From assembly GCA_014859085.1 (NCBI GenBank), contig JACUUY010000008.1, forward strand, positions 1 to 41,511: 41,511 nt of DNA. Reading direction: 5' to 3'. This DNA comes from Caldifarciminota bacterium. GTDB taxonomy: Bacteria; Hydrothermota; Tepidihabitantia; SM23-42. Under the pieces are notes generated by a model that had not been told where the DNA came from, searched no databases, and saw nothing but the letters and a program-made list of their open reading frames with translations. The position numbers and the translations under genes are program-made. Below, one piece after another: positions 16,498 through 24,375 of the stretch (position 1 is its first letter; each line of letters begins with the position of its first letter).

Positions 16498-16525
16498 ATT
16501 GTAGGTAAATCGCAGTTATTGTCAA
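16498..16525 (-). promoter_or_regulatory. Promoter of the sensor operon (TTGACA-N16-TACAAT)
   Basis: TTGACA (16525-16520), 16-bp spacer, TACAAT (16503-16498). It is the only promoter I can see for the seven overlapping genes. The left hairpin repeat of the hsdR island begins 21 bp upstream of its -35 box. Confidence 0.7.
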
Positions 16526-16546
16526 TGATTCACACCCGCGCCAAAA

Positions 16547-16586
16547 CGCAACAAAATCAACCTGGGGGATTTTGTTACGTTTTGAA
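16547..16586. repeat. 40-bp hairpin repeat, left copy
   Basis: Starts CGCAACAAAATCAACCTG and matches 18473-18512 at 36 of 40 positions in the same orientation. It is itself an inverted repeat: AACAAAATC pairs with GATTTTGTT, extended by AAAACG/CGTTTT across one mismatch. Confidence 0.9.
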
Positions 16587-16687
16587 TCTGTGATTTGTTC
16601 AATTTCGCACTGAGTCTCCGCGGGTGGAGTACCCATACATTGTCTATGAAGAATGCGATAATAAGGCGGGGAGTCCCCCTGTGTACG

Positions 16688-17302
16688 CTAATTGGGGATC
16701 ATGGCATTGATCGCGAACCAATATGAGAACAATGACAGTTCGATTTTCTGGTGATTCTTAAACTCTGTCGCGGCTAATTCCCAAAATCGCTTGTTGTGTC
16801 GTCTTTCAATCAAATGGATCAGTTCATGGTAGATTATGTATTCGATGTGTCTTTTCGGTAGATACTTCATGATCGTATTGATTGTGAGGTTTTGGCTGGG
16901 ACTGCAGCTTGCCCACTTAGTGCGCATTTTGCGATAAAAGACACAATTCACATGAACATTCAGATCAGCCTGGTAACGCGTCAGTATTTTGGCGGTCAAC
17001 AATTGAAATTCGGCTATCGAACGATCCAGTAAGTCCAGTTCCTTCGCTGCCTCAAGGCAACGAATGATGAATTCTTGCCTATTATGAACCCAGGCCATAT
17101 GTTTCCGCAGGACAACGCCAGGATCTTTGCCTTGGGGCATGATTGCCTCTAATTCACCGGATTTTAATTCAAGGCGGGGGAATTTGATCCTGCGGTATTT
17201 GGTCGTATGTTCGATCGGGTATCCGCCTCTGACATGCCTGTCGTTCATTCCCGCTTTCTTCTTCAGCTGAATGAGACGTGAAATTGCGGGTCTATCCGCC
17301 AT
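16688..17302 (-). CDS. YgjP-like zinc metallopeptidase (DUF45)
   Basis: This 204-residue protein is of the YgjP/DUF45 (M48-like) type. The zinc motif HELIH has His159, Glu160 and His163, followed by ERRHNKRFW, and the typical KWASCS block precedes it (about 129-134). Members are often located beside type I restriction genes, where the role is unclear. It overlaps the truncated hsdR by 11 nt. ATG 17302 is used, though Met19 is also possible. The downstream stretch up to the hairpin repeat (16587-16687) has no gene, only a short GGGGA/TCCCC stem. Confidence 0.88.
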   Translation of the reverse strand: MADRPAISRLIQLKKKAGMNDRHVRGGYPIEHTTKYRRIKFPRLELKSGELEAIMPQGKDPGVVLRKHMAWVHNRQEFIIRCLEAAKELDLLDRSIAEFQLLTAKILTRYQADLNVHVNCVFYRKMRTKWASCSPSQNLTINTIMKYLPKRHIEYIIYHELIHLIERRHNKRFWELAATEFKNHQKIELSLFSYWFAINAMIPN

Positions 17303-18482
17303 AACGCATAACCTTACATATTAAACTCTCGTATAATCTATCCATATCATCCATGCTCAGTTGATATTCTGATTTCAATCTGCGCACGAATTTGCGGACT
17401 TCTTGTTCAACTGATTTTCTGGCAGTCGCTTGTAGATTCCAGCCCGGAAACATAGAGCTGCGCAACCGCAAATATAGGTTCCGAATTTCGTCGCAGAAAG
17501 TCTTGTCTGTCTGTAGATGTTCCTCCAATGTTAGGAGCAACGCATATTCTGTATCTGACAGGCCAAGTTCGTGTTGGCGTGATCGTAACGTCTGAATATC
17601 GCCAAATATTGCCACTCCTTCTTGATATATGCGCTCATAGTCTTTAGTCTTTTCCCGCCAGAGGTCTACCAATCTCTGGACGCGATCGGTGAGTGATTCA
17701 AATACCGGGTCTTGCTTTTTGTCAACAAGGACAAAGCGCTGCAAAGTGAACAGGATGTTAGCCGCTTTCTCCTCTCGGCTCTTCACTTTTTCGTCTAATC
17801 TCCGTAGTGAATCCGCATCAAAGGTTATTGTTGGCAATTCATGTTCGAGCGTATCTATTTCGGTTGATTTGTAGACGTATTTCAGTGTTTTGTCGTAGTA
17901 TCTATGCACATATGCATCGATGCTCGTCCCGCACATAACCGTTTTCATATAGTAGGTATAGATTGCCGATACCCACTTGTACTGCTCAAAATGCCTCAGC
18001 TTGTGGGGATCAGATCCGAGAAGTTCAAATATTTTGCGTAATTCGCGATAGTCTGCAATGAACTTTTCTTCTTTCGAAACGTCAGTCGTGAGGATCTCTA
18101 CGGCCTTTAGCAGCGTCTGGCGTTCATAGTTCTGTGGCAGTCCATTGAATATCTGCGTGGTCTCTGCGATAAGTGTGTCGAACTCAATCCGAATGCTGTC
18201 GAAATCGTTCAGTGCGGTATCTATTGCGTCTTCCCTGCTATACAACTCAAAAGCGCGTTTGAATTCCTTCAGAATGCCAACATAGTCTATGATGATGCCT
18301 ACCTTCTTTAGTCCTTTATAGGGTCGATTAGTACGCGCGATCGCCTGCAGGAGCCGGTGCTCTTTTAATGGTTTGTCAAGGTACATTACCTGAAGTTGCG
18401 GTGCATCAAACCCGGTGAGAAGCATGTCCGTAACGATCAGGATCTTGGGGTGGTCATTTTCCTTGAGCTTTTCGCAACAAAA
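17292..18482 (-). pseudogene. hsdR: Type I restriction HsdR, C-terminal fragment
   Basis: The frame opens right after a TGA inside the right hairpin repeat. About 397 codons resemble the end of HsdR: PKILIVTDMLLTGFDAPQ is motif V and QAIARTNRPYKG is motif VI, then the helical C-terminal region. The N-terminal nuclease domain and helicase motifs I-IV (about 600 residues) are absent. The first in-frame ATG (18425) lies within the helicase core, so a functional restriction translocase is not possible. No hsdM or hsdS is in the window. Translation may persist and carry the overlapping metallopeptidase gene. Confidence 0.9.
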
Positions 18483-18512
18483 TCAACCTGGTTGGTTTTG
18501 TTGCGTTTTGAA
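18473..18512. repeat. 40-bp hairpin repeat, right copy
   Basis: This copy is nearly a perfect palindrome: CGCAACAAAATCAACC, one base, then GGTTGGTTTTGTTGCG, 16 pairs with one G-T wobble. It forms the last codons and stop of the nitrilase gene and the breakpoint of hsdR. Confidence 0.9.
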
Positions 18513-19286
18513 GTAGAGGTCGGGCCTCCGTTCGGCCAGGAGGTCGTTATGTTCGGTTATTTTCTTATCGAGCGCCAGGGCCGGATCGATCTCAATGACC
18601 CGGACGCAGGTTTCCTCGGCCACGCGGACGAGCAAATCGCCGTTCGGCGCCACGGCCTGGCTCTTACCAATGAAGTGGAAGTTCTTACTGCCGCGGATCT
18701 CGTCGCCGCAGCGGTCGGCCGTGATGACAAAGACCCGGTTCTCGATGGCCCGCGTGACCATCGCGTCCGGACAATAGGGCGTGACGAGGTTTGCCGCGTG
18801 CAGGATGACCTGGCTGCCCTGCAGAACCAGGGTTCGCATCGCTTCGGGGTATATCCAGTCCCAGCAGATGAGCAGGCCGATTTTCACGCCCTTGTATTCG
18901 AAGGTATTGAATCCGGTATCGCCGGGTGCAAACAAGAATTTCTCTTCGAAGAAGAGGTGTGATTTCCGGTACGCCGTAACCATACCTTCGGGCGTGACAA
19001 AAGCCATCGAATTGTAGAATCGGTCACCGGCCCTCTCGGCAAAGCCGAAGGCGAACGCGCACCCTGTTGCCTGCGCCAGGCCGTGCATGAATTCGGCGGT
19101 CTCGCCCTGGACCGGTTCGGCCAGTCCGGCCAGCTCGTCCTTATCCAGAAACGCGTAGCCGGTGCTGAAGAGTTCGGGCAAAACGATGACGTCGGCCTGG
19201 ATATGCTCGAGCAAATCGCGGACGGTTCTCAGGTTGTCTTCTTTCTTGCCGAAGACGGGAGCGAACTGCAAAAACCCCACTTTCAT
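18483..19286 (-). CDS. Carbon-nitrogen hydrolase (nitrilase superfamily)
   Basis: The protein has 267 residues from ATG 19286, one nucleotide after the LUD stop. The catalytic triad is complete: Glu38 in LPELF, Lys108 in YRKSHLF and Cys141 in ICWDW. The superfamily cleaves amides or nitriles; omega-amidase or carbamoylase activity are possible, but the substrate cannot be told. The last residues KTQQNQPG come from the hairpin repeat, so the original C-terminus has probably been replaced. It is co-transcribed with the LUD gene. Confidence 0.92.
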   Translation of the reverse strand: MKVGFLQFAPVFGKKEDNLRTVRDLLEHIQADVIVLPELFSTGYAFLDKDELAGLAEPVQGETAEFMHGLAQATGCAFAFGFAERAGDRFYNSMAFVTPEGMVTAYRKSHLFFEEKFLFAPGDTGFNTFEYKGVKIGLLICWDWIYPEAMRTLVLQGSQVILHAANLVTPYCPDAMVTRAIENRVFVITADRCGDEIRGSKNFHFIGKSQAVAPNGDLLVRVAEETCVRVIEIDPALALDKKITEHNDLLAERRPDLYFKTQQNQPG

Positions 19287-19287
19287 T

Positions 19288-19917
19288 TCAAAACCCCAGT
19301 TTCTCATTCACGAGCAGGACCTTGATCTTCGTCTGCCACGGCCGGTACTGGATGATCGTGATCACGCGGCAGATCCTGCCCGGTGCATCGCAGTCAACAC
19401 ACTTGCCGGTCTTGGCGCACGGTGTCTTGGATCCGACCCGCTGGGCATTGAGCGCTGCGGCGATCTCCTTGCTGCGTGCGATCCCGGCATCGATGTCCGG
19501 CACGATCTTGTTGTAGCCGGCGACGATGATGACGTTCTCCGGTCCGTAGATCATGTGCGCGACGCGGTTGCCAATGCCGTCGATGTTGATGATTTCGCCT
19601 TGCTCGGTGATCGCATTGGCGCTCGTGAGATAGTAGTCGGCCAGTCCCTCTTGTCGCCGGAGCTTGCGGTCGGTCTCTTCGGTCAGCCCGGGTTGCCAGT
19701 GGGGGATGACTGCGTTGCCCCGCGCTTCGAGTTTCCCGATGATGCCCAGTTCGCGGATGGTTACTGACCCGCCGATGCCGACAACCGCTTCCGGCGGGAT
19801 GTACTGAAGCAGGGTTTTGGCCGCTTCATTCGCGTCCGGTACAACGGCGCATTCGAAATCTCTCTTGTTCAGTGCCCGGGCGGTTTTCGTTAGGTCGGTA
19901 ATTTTGTCTGTTGGCAT
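19288..19917 (-). CDS. LUD-domain protein (LutC/YkgG-like, DUF162)
   Basis: The product has 209 residues. The fold signature is GIGGSVTIRELGIIGKLEARG near 48-67, and TSANAITEQGEIINIDGIGNRVA. Four cysteines, Cys167, Cys173, Cys176 and Cys183, form the C-terminal CxxxxxCxxCxxxxxxC group found in a LUD subclass, possibly binding metal or FeS. Family members occur in lactate utilisation complexes, but lutA/lutB are not here. I use ATG 19917 (MPTDK) since AAAGGAGG is then 8 nt away; ATG 19923 would be only 2 nt away. It leads the LUD-nitrilase pair. Confidence 0.87.
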   Translation of the reverse strand: MPTDKITDLTKTARALNKRDFECAVVPDANEAAKTLLQYIPPEAVVGIGGSVTIRELGIIGKLEARGNAVIPHWQPGLTEETDRKLRRQEGLADYYLTSANAITEQGEIINIDGIGNRVAHMIYGPENVIIVAGYNKIVPDIDAGIARSKEIAAALNAQRVGSKTPCAKTGKCVDCDAPGRICRVITIIQYRPWQTKIKVLLVNEKLGF

Positions 19918-19973
19918 AGGCATTGCCTCCTTTAGTCGTCGGACTGAGAAAAGCCGCTTATGCAGAGCGGTCT

Positions 19974-20001
19974 ATTATACTGCGATCGTTCGCGAGGTCA
20001 A
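19974..20001 (-). promoter_or_regulatory. Promoter of the LUD-nitrilase pair (TTGACC-N16-TATAAT)
   Basis: TTGACC (20001-19996) and TATAAT (19979-19974) are 16 bp apart on the minus strand. It begins right after the PEPCK terminator hairpin. Confidence 0.65.
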
Positions 20002-20016
20002 CCGCAGACCAATGCA

Positions 20017-20044
20017 AAGCGGGCCGGCGCAGGCCGGCCCGCTT
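20017..20044 (-). terminator. Terminator hairpin after PEP carboxykinase
   Basis: A perfect 12-bp GC-rich stem (20017-20028 with 20033-20044) with a 4-nt loop lies 16 nt past the PEPCK stop. The following U-tract on the minus strand is weak (TTTGCATT). Confidence 0.7.
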
Positions 20045-20060
20045 CAGTTATCTTGCTGCC

Positions 20061-21941
20061 TTATGCCAGTTTGTCCGGCGTGATGTAGTCGCCGTGTTTC
20101 TTCTGGGCTTCAAGCAATCGCGCCCGCTGCTTTTCAAGGACGTCGAACAGGACCTCGGGCGCGCCCTTTACCTTGGTCTCGTAAATCTCCTTGATGCGGT
20201 CGATCTTTGCCAGGTTCTCCGAGATCCGTGTCTTGAATTGCTCATTGTATTCATCGGCCGTGTAGTCCTTGTTCAGCACCTCTTTGAACAGCCGCTTGAG
20301 GTCGTCGTATTTCGGGATCCGTCCGGTCGGCGTGTCGATCGCTTCGACTTCATTATGGGAGCGCAGTTCCATCCACTTGTACCACACGCGCTTGTCGGTC
20401 TTTTCGTTGAGGAAATTGCCGTCTTTGCCCTTCAGGAAGTAGTTGACCCCGTAGATGTGCGGCGGTTTCTGGATACCCTCGGCAAAATCGAGATTGATCT
20501 TGATGTACTGGCCGATCGGAATGGGGAGGAAGTCGATATTGGACATGGGGTTGAAAGAGCGCACGCCTTCTTTGCCCAGGGTCGCCGCGGTCGTTTCTGA
20601 TTCGAGCGCCGCTCCCTTGGTGATGATGCCGTGTACCCAATCAAATGATTCTTCGACCGGCACCGAGGTATCTGAATCCCTTCCACCGTAGACCATACCC
20701 GCGACGACCACGCCCTTCGGGTCGTCGAGCGCCGAATCGAGGTTGTCGAACTGCTTCAGGGCGATCGTGAACCGGGCATTGGGGTGCGAGGGCGGGATCT
20801 CCTTATCGTTCTTATCTTTCTTGCCCTTAAACCACTCGCCCGTATGATTCTCACCCCTGGGCGGCACTTCGCCGTCCTTGCCGATCCAGTGAACGCTTTT
20901 TTCCGGCGTCACCAGTACGTTGGAGAATATGATCTCACCCGGCGTATGGATCGCTTTCCACTGGCTCGGGTCGTCCTTGGAGTTGATCCCCTGGATGATC
21001 CCGAACATTCCCTTTTCCACGTTGACCGCTCGCACTTGGCCGTCTTTCTTGCGCAGGTACGCGATGTCATCGCCCACGATCGTCTCGCCCTCGAGCATCG
21101 CGGTTGACGTTTTGCCGCACAGCGAAGGGAAGGCGCCGGTGAAATAGGTGACCCGGTTCTTCGGGCCGTGAATGCCCATGACGAGCATGTGTTCGGTCAG
21201 CCAGCCCTGTTCTGAACCGCGCTTGATCGCCAGGCGCATGGCCAGTTTCTTCAGACCGATCGTGTTCCCGCCGTACTGCGTATTGGCGCTGTACACGATG
21301 TTCTCTTCGAGGTCGATGAAGATACGCCTTTTGTCGAGGTTCTTGCAGGTTTTGCGTTCATCGAGTTCCCCCTGCGAGTGGACGAACTTGAAGAACTTCG
21401 CGTTCCTGCCCTGTTTGACGAATTCATTGTAGCCGGGCCGGTAGAGGATGGTCTCGCTGTGCGCTACGTAACTCGAATCCGTGATCTGGACACTGGGGAT
21501 CGAGAAATCGGAATTCGCCGGGCCCAGAGTGAAGAAGCATATGAAGACTTCCTTGCCCTTCATTATGTCTTTGAGCACGTCATGGATGTCGACGAGCGCC
21601 GAATCGCGTTCTTTGGTCTCGATCATGTCGCCGAGCTCGACACCCTTGGGCACGAGGATACCCGTGTTCTTCTTGTCGCGGCCCTGGTCTCCGGCATTGT
21701 CAAAATGGATCGTGTGGCCCTGGACCGCAAGTTTGCGCTCCTCGCCATTGGTGATCGCGGTCTCTCTGATGTAATTCAGGTCTTCTGGTGTGTCGGCGCT
21801 GACAAATATCTTATCTGGATTGCAGTGTTCAAGATACCTGGCAATGAATGCGTGCAGATCAGGGTTGTCGATTTTCGCGAGTTTTGCATAACCCTGGTCG
21901 CCCAACCGTTTTTGTAGAAAATCGCTTATCTTTGCGTCCAT
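20061..21941 (-). CDS. pckG: Phosphoenolpyruvate carboxykinase (GTP)
   Basis: This 626-residue enzyme interconverts oxaloacetate and PEP with GTP/GDP, for gluconeogenesis or anaplerosis. The active-site P-loop with its reactive Cys is FPSLCGKTST (271-280, Cys275). VGDDIAYLRKKDG near 289-301 is the next metal-binding block, and SNIDFLPIPIGQY follows in the C-terminal half. Length and order match the GTP class, not the ATP class. ATG 21941 (MDAKISDFL) is chosen because AAGGAGG lies 8 nt upstream; the in-frame ATG 21980 is not preceded by a ribosome site. Transcribed alone between its promoter and a strong terminator hairpin. Confidence 0.97.
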   Translation of the reverse strand: MDAKISDFLQKRLGDQGYAKLAKIDNPDLHAFIARYLEHCNPDKIFVSADTPEDLNYIRETAITNGEERKLAVQGHTIHFDNAGDQGRDKKNTGILVPKGVELGDMIETKERDSALVDIHDVLKDIMKGKEVFICFFTLGPANSDFSIPSVQITDSSYVAHSETILYRPGYNEFVKQGRNAKFFKFVHSQGELDERKTCKNLDKRRIFIDLEENIVYSANTQYGGNTIGLKKLAMRLAIKRGSEQGWLTEHMLVMGIHGPKNRVTYFTGAFPSLCGKTSTAMLEGETIVGDDIAYLRKKDGQVRAVNVEKGMFGIIQGINSKDDPSQWKAIHTPGEIIFSNVLVTPEKSVHWIGKDGEVPPRGENHTGEWFKGKKDKNDKEIPPSHPNARFTIALKQFDNLDSALDDPKGVVVAGMVYGGRDSDTSVPVEESFDWVHGIITKGAALESETTAATLGKEGVRSFNPMSNIDFLPIPIGQYIKINLDFAEGIQKPPHIYGVNYFLKGKDGNFLNEKTDKRVWYKWMELRSHNEVEAIDTPTGRIPKYDDLKRLFKEVLNKDYTADEYNEQFKTRISENLAKIDRIKEIYETKVKGAPEVLFDVLEKQRARLLEAQKKHGDYITPDKLA

Positions 21942-22039
21942 CTCAATAACCTCCTTGAAGTCCTCGTTGTCAAAGGACATAAAAAAAGATGCTAACTGCG
22001 ACGTAATGAGCCTATGTCTTGTGGATTGCCTAAGGGCTT

Positions 22040-22067
22040 ATTATATACATTCCCCGGCTGAATACAA
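22040..22067 (-). promoter_or_regulatory. Possible PEPCK promoter (TTGTAT-N16-TATAAT)
   Basis: A perfect -10 (22045-22040) sits 16 bp from TTGTAT (22067-22062), only three matches to the -35 consensus. The leader would be about 92 nt and contains a run of seven T before the gene, with no strong hairpin. Confidence 0.4.
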
Positions 22068-22190
22068 GAGGAGAGTCGCGGCTATGATTTGGTGGCACTG
22101 TGCGTTTACGCTGTTTTTCAGTTTTTGCAACTTTCTTAGCTGTGTAATGTATCGACGCAAGCTTGGCATGAACAAAGTCTTGGGCGCTGT

Positions 22191-22604
22191 TTATTTGCTA
22201 CCCATCTCCGCTCCAATAAGGATGCCGGTTATTGCCGAACCGATGATAACAGTGGCGGCGAGATAAGCATTGTCAAAACCATCGGCATATATTGTCAATA
22301 GAGTACCGACGCCCCCCAGGATAACACCCCCGAGACATCCATACCCGACTGTCGTTATTGACTTCGGAATTGCGCCTTCACTTATTTCCCTTGCTGGAGG
22401 TTCAGGTACGGTCGTTTCTATACTGGCAATATCAACAGCTGCGATCGTCAATATACCTGAGGATGTCTTGATGGTGACGGAATCAGCGTTTATGTTTTGT
22501 ATCTCTCCGTCGATTTTCAAACCGTTTTTCATAAAGATTGTATCGGCAAGAACGACGCTCAGGGCAATGCACGAGAACAGCAATATACACAGCATGTTTT
22601 TCAT
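22191..22604 (-). CDS. Hypothetical exported protein with C-terminal membrane segments
   Basis: The product has 137 residues from ATG 22604 behind AGAGGAGGAG. A signal peptide (MKNMLCILLFSCIALSVVLA, cleavage after Ala) is followed by a small beta domain, DTIFMKNGLKIDGEIQ and the INADSVTIKTSSGILTI strands, of the kind seen in many exported proteins that display or sense a short polypeptide. A Pro/Glu linker then joins two Gly-rich hydrophobic helices (about 84-101 and 113-130). I do not recognise a function. It has its own promoter and stands alone. Confidence 0.7.
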   Translation of the reverse strand: MKNMLCILLFSCIALSVVLADTIFMKNGLKIDGEIQNINADSVTIKTSSGILTIAAVDIASIETTVPEPPAREISEGAIPKSITTVGYGCLGGVILGGVGTLLTIYADGFDNAYLAATVIIGSAITGILIGAEMGSK

Positions 22605-22634
22605 AACTCCTCCTCTAACCAAGTATACACCAAG

Positions 22635-22662
22635 ATCATAGAGAAAAGGCAATGATTGTCAA
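22635..22662 (-). promoter_or_regulatory. Promoter of the exported protein (TTGACA-N16-TATGAT)
   Basis: TTGACA (22662-22657), 16 bp, TATGAT (22640-22635), on the minus strand. The predicted leader is about 24 nt with AGAGGAGGAG. Confidence 0.65.
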
Positions 22663-22708
22663 TCCCTTGCACTTAGCGCATTTGATTGTAAACATAGCCA
22701 ATCAAAGA

Positions 22709-23827
22709 TCACCGCAACAAGACGATTTTAGCCAGTACTCCATGTCCTCGATCCGATTTGAGAAAGTACACACCCGCGCTTAGGTCTGCGAGATTTATGG
22801 TTTCGGTGATTTGGTTTAATCGCAGAATCATTACGACGCGACCCAAGGCATCACACAGCGCTAACTGCAATGGCGGGTTTCCAATGGTAATATGAACCAT
22901 ATTCCTCGCCGGGCTGGGTTCGATATTGCACATTACAGAGGTCTCGTGCACGACTTCGAGGACACTCACTATCTGGTCGACGTATATTGTCCCGGGCAAA
23001 CCAGGCTGGCCATTGCCGTAACCACCAATACCTGCATCACCGCCCTGTGCGGAAATGCTCAAGGCTGATGTATCGATGAAAGTGGTGTAGAAGATCTTGA
23101 CGCGGCCACCGCCCGCGCCACCGCCACCGAACCCATATTCAGGGTCAACCGGGCCTCCTGGTCCGCCGTTTGCCTCGAGCGCGGTGCCATTGACCATTAT
23201 ACTATCGGCCCAGAGCATGATCCCGCCGCCTGAACCGCCGCCGCCGGCGACCATGGCCGCCGTGTCGCCGGTCTCACCGTTTGCTGTGATGAGTGAAGAG
23301 TCTATTGCGAGGGTGCCGGCTCGGATGCAAATGGCGGCTCCGCCATTGCCGCCAAAGCCTTCTACGCCGCCAAGGCGGCCTGCCCCGCCGCCCGAACCCA
23401 TCTGTATGAGCGTATCACTGCTGTTGCCGTAGACAATGCCGCCAGTACCAGGGCTGCCGCCGCCATTGCCGCCGGTTCCGCCATAGCCGGCACCACCACC
23501 TGCACCGCCGCCAAGGTTTCCGGCCACGCCGTATCCCGGGCCGTAGCCATCCGGGTGGGTGTTGGTGCCTCCCCAATAGCCTGCGCCGTGCCCGCAGATC
23601 GCAGACAAGCCTTCGATGCGGATATCGGGAGCGTTCAGCACCAGCCAGCCCGTGGAATCGCTGCCGGTCCATGTTCTCACCAGCAGCCTTGCGGTGTCAG
23701 CAATGTGTATTTTGTGATTGTAGATATGCTGCCCGCACATGGTCAGGGTGTCATTGTAGACGATCAGGCTGTCGCTGTCTTCATAGATATAGCCTGCCAT
23801 GAATGCGATATACAGAAGTGCTGCCAT
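22709..23827 (-). CDS. Glycine-rich secreted protein with T9SS-like C-terminal tail
   Basis: The product has 372 residues. A short hydrophobic start (MAALLYIAFMAGYIY) is followed by beta-strand-rich sequence and a long Gly-rich zone (about 80-280) with GGGAGGGAGYGG, GGGGSGGGIMLWADS and GGGGAGGGRVKIFY blocks, a pattern found in large extracellular beta-helix-like proteins. The end (about 300-372) resembles type IX secretion sorting tails: a proline-containing 'IEPSPARNMVHI' strand, 'LCDALGRVV', and 'LSAGVYFLKSDRG', closing with IVLLR. The ribosome site is GGAGGCAATATG. Likely a surface or extracellular protein. Confidence 0.82.
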   Translation of the reverse strand: MAALLYIAFMAGYIYEDSDSLIVYNDTLTMCGQHIYNHKIHIADTARLLVRTWTGSDSTGWLVLNAPDIRIEGLSAICGHGAGYWGGTNTHPDGYGPGYGVAGNLGGGAGGGAGYGGTGGNGGGSPGTGGIVYGNSSDTLIQMGSGGGAGRLGGVEGFGGNGGAAICIRAGTLAIDSSLITANGETGDTAAMVAGGGGSGGGIMLWADSIMVNGTALEANGGPGGPVDPEYGFGGGGAGGGRVKIFYTTFIDTSALSISAQGGDAGIGGYGNGQPGLPGTIYVDQIVSVLEVVHETSVMCNIEPSPARNMVHITIGNPPLQLALCDALGRVVMILRLNQITETINLADLSAGVYFLKSDRGHGVLAKIVLLR

Positions 23828-23841
23828 ATTGCCTCCAAGTT

Positions 23842-23870
23842 ATTATAATACTCGTCAGGTGGGCTGTCAA
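23842..23870 (-). promoter_or_regulatory. Promoter of the Gly-rich protein (TTGACA-N17-TATAAT)
   Basis: TTGACA (23870-23865) and TATAAT (23847-23842) are 17 bp apart on the minus strand, 15 bp before the ATG at 23827. Confidence 0.65.
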
Positions 23871-24341
23871 TTGTCTTGATACTTGATTCTGGATACTAGA
23901 TGTGGATAACAACGTGCTGGACTTGTTATGCAGGGCACACCTTTCCCTGGACGAGTCCAGTCTGTCGATTTTTTCCTGGATCGTCCGGTCACGCCGGACG
24001 ATGACAAGCGTGATGGGGACAGGCACATCTCTCTGAGACAAAGAGACACGGAGACGGGGAGATACCCACATGATATTTAGAAATTAGAATTGCGGATTTC
24101 GAAATTAGCAGACAGACCGGATAAAACCGGGAAACAGAGTAGTTGCCCGATTTGTTGGTCATCTATGGAGCAGCAACTGACGCGCCTGTTTAGGTCATTT
24201 GTGCTTTGTATTTTGGATTTGTCCCGTCCAACGATGTCAGACGCGGATTCTCGTAAATTGACATAAACCGAAGATTTATGAATTTACGGAATTTAGGATT
24301 TAGAGTTTCGGATTTAGGGTTTCTCCATATGTGGCATCGTG
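23871..24341. other. Gene-free gap with a REP-like element and word-like AT tracts
   Basis: No coding frame is convincing. It holds one REP-like palindrome (23975-24005). Around it are stretches of repeated short words, such as GGATTTCGAAATTAG near 24094 and GAATTTACGGAATTTAGG near 24280, and a GAGACACGGAGAC-type purine-rich tract near 24036-24065. Confidence 0.6.
23975..24005 (-). repeat. REP-like palindromic element, copy in inverted orientation
   Basis: ATCGTCCGG and CCGGACGAT form a perfect 9-bp stem around a 5-nt loop. The element matches 38453-38483 and 40917-40947 on the opposite strand, differing only around the loop. Confidence 0.85.
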
Positions 24342-24369
24342 TTGACAAAAATAAGTAATTAGGTATAAT
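24342..24369 (+). promoter_or_regulatory. Leaderless promoter of the peptidase/envelope operon (TTGACA-N16-TATAAT)
   Basis: Both boxes are perfect (24342-24347 and 24364-24369) with 16 bp between. Only 6 nt separate the -10 box from the ATG at 24376, so transcription should begin at the start codon itself. No ribosome site exists. Confidence 0.8.
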
Positions 24370-24375
24370 TTACGC

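Noticed and set aside
16547-18512. Transposon with terminal inverted repeats
   Set aside because: The two repeats are direct copies, each a hairpin by itself; no transposase or target duplication is visible.
21955-22266. 103-codon plus-strand frame with a hydrophobic segment and AGGAG upstream of an internal ATG (22083)
   Set aside because: Overlaps the PEPCK promoter and the end of the exported-protein gene on the other strand; poor spacing and no homology I recognise.
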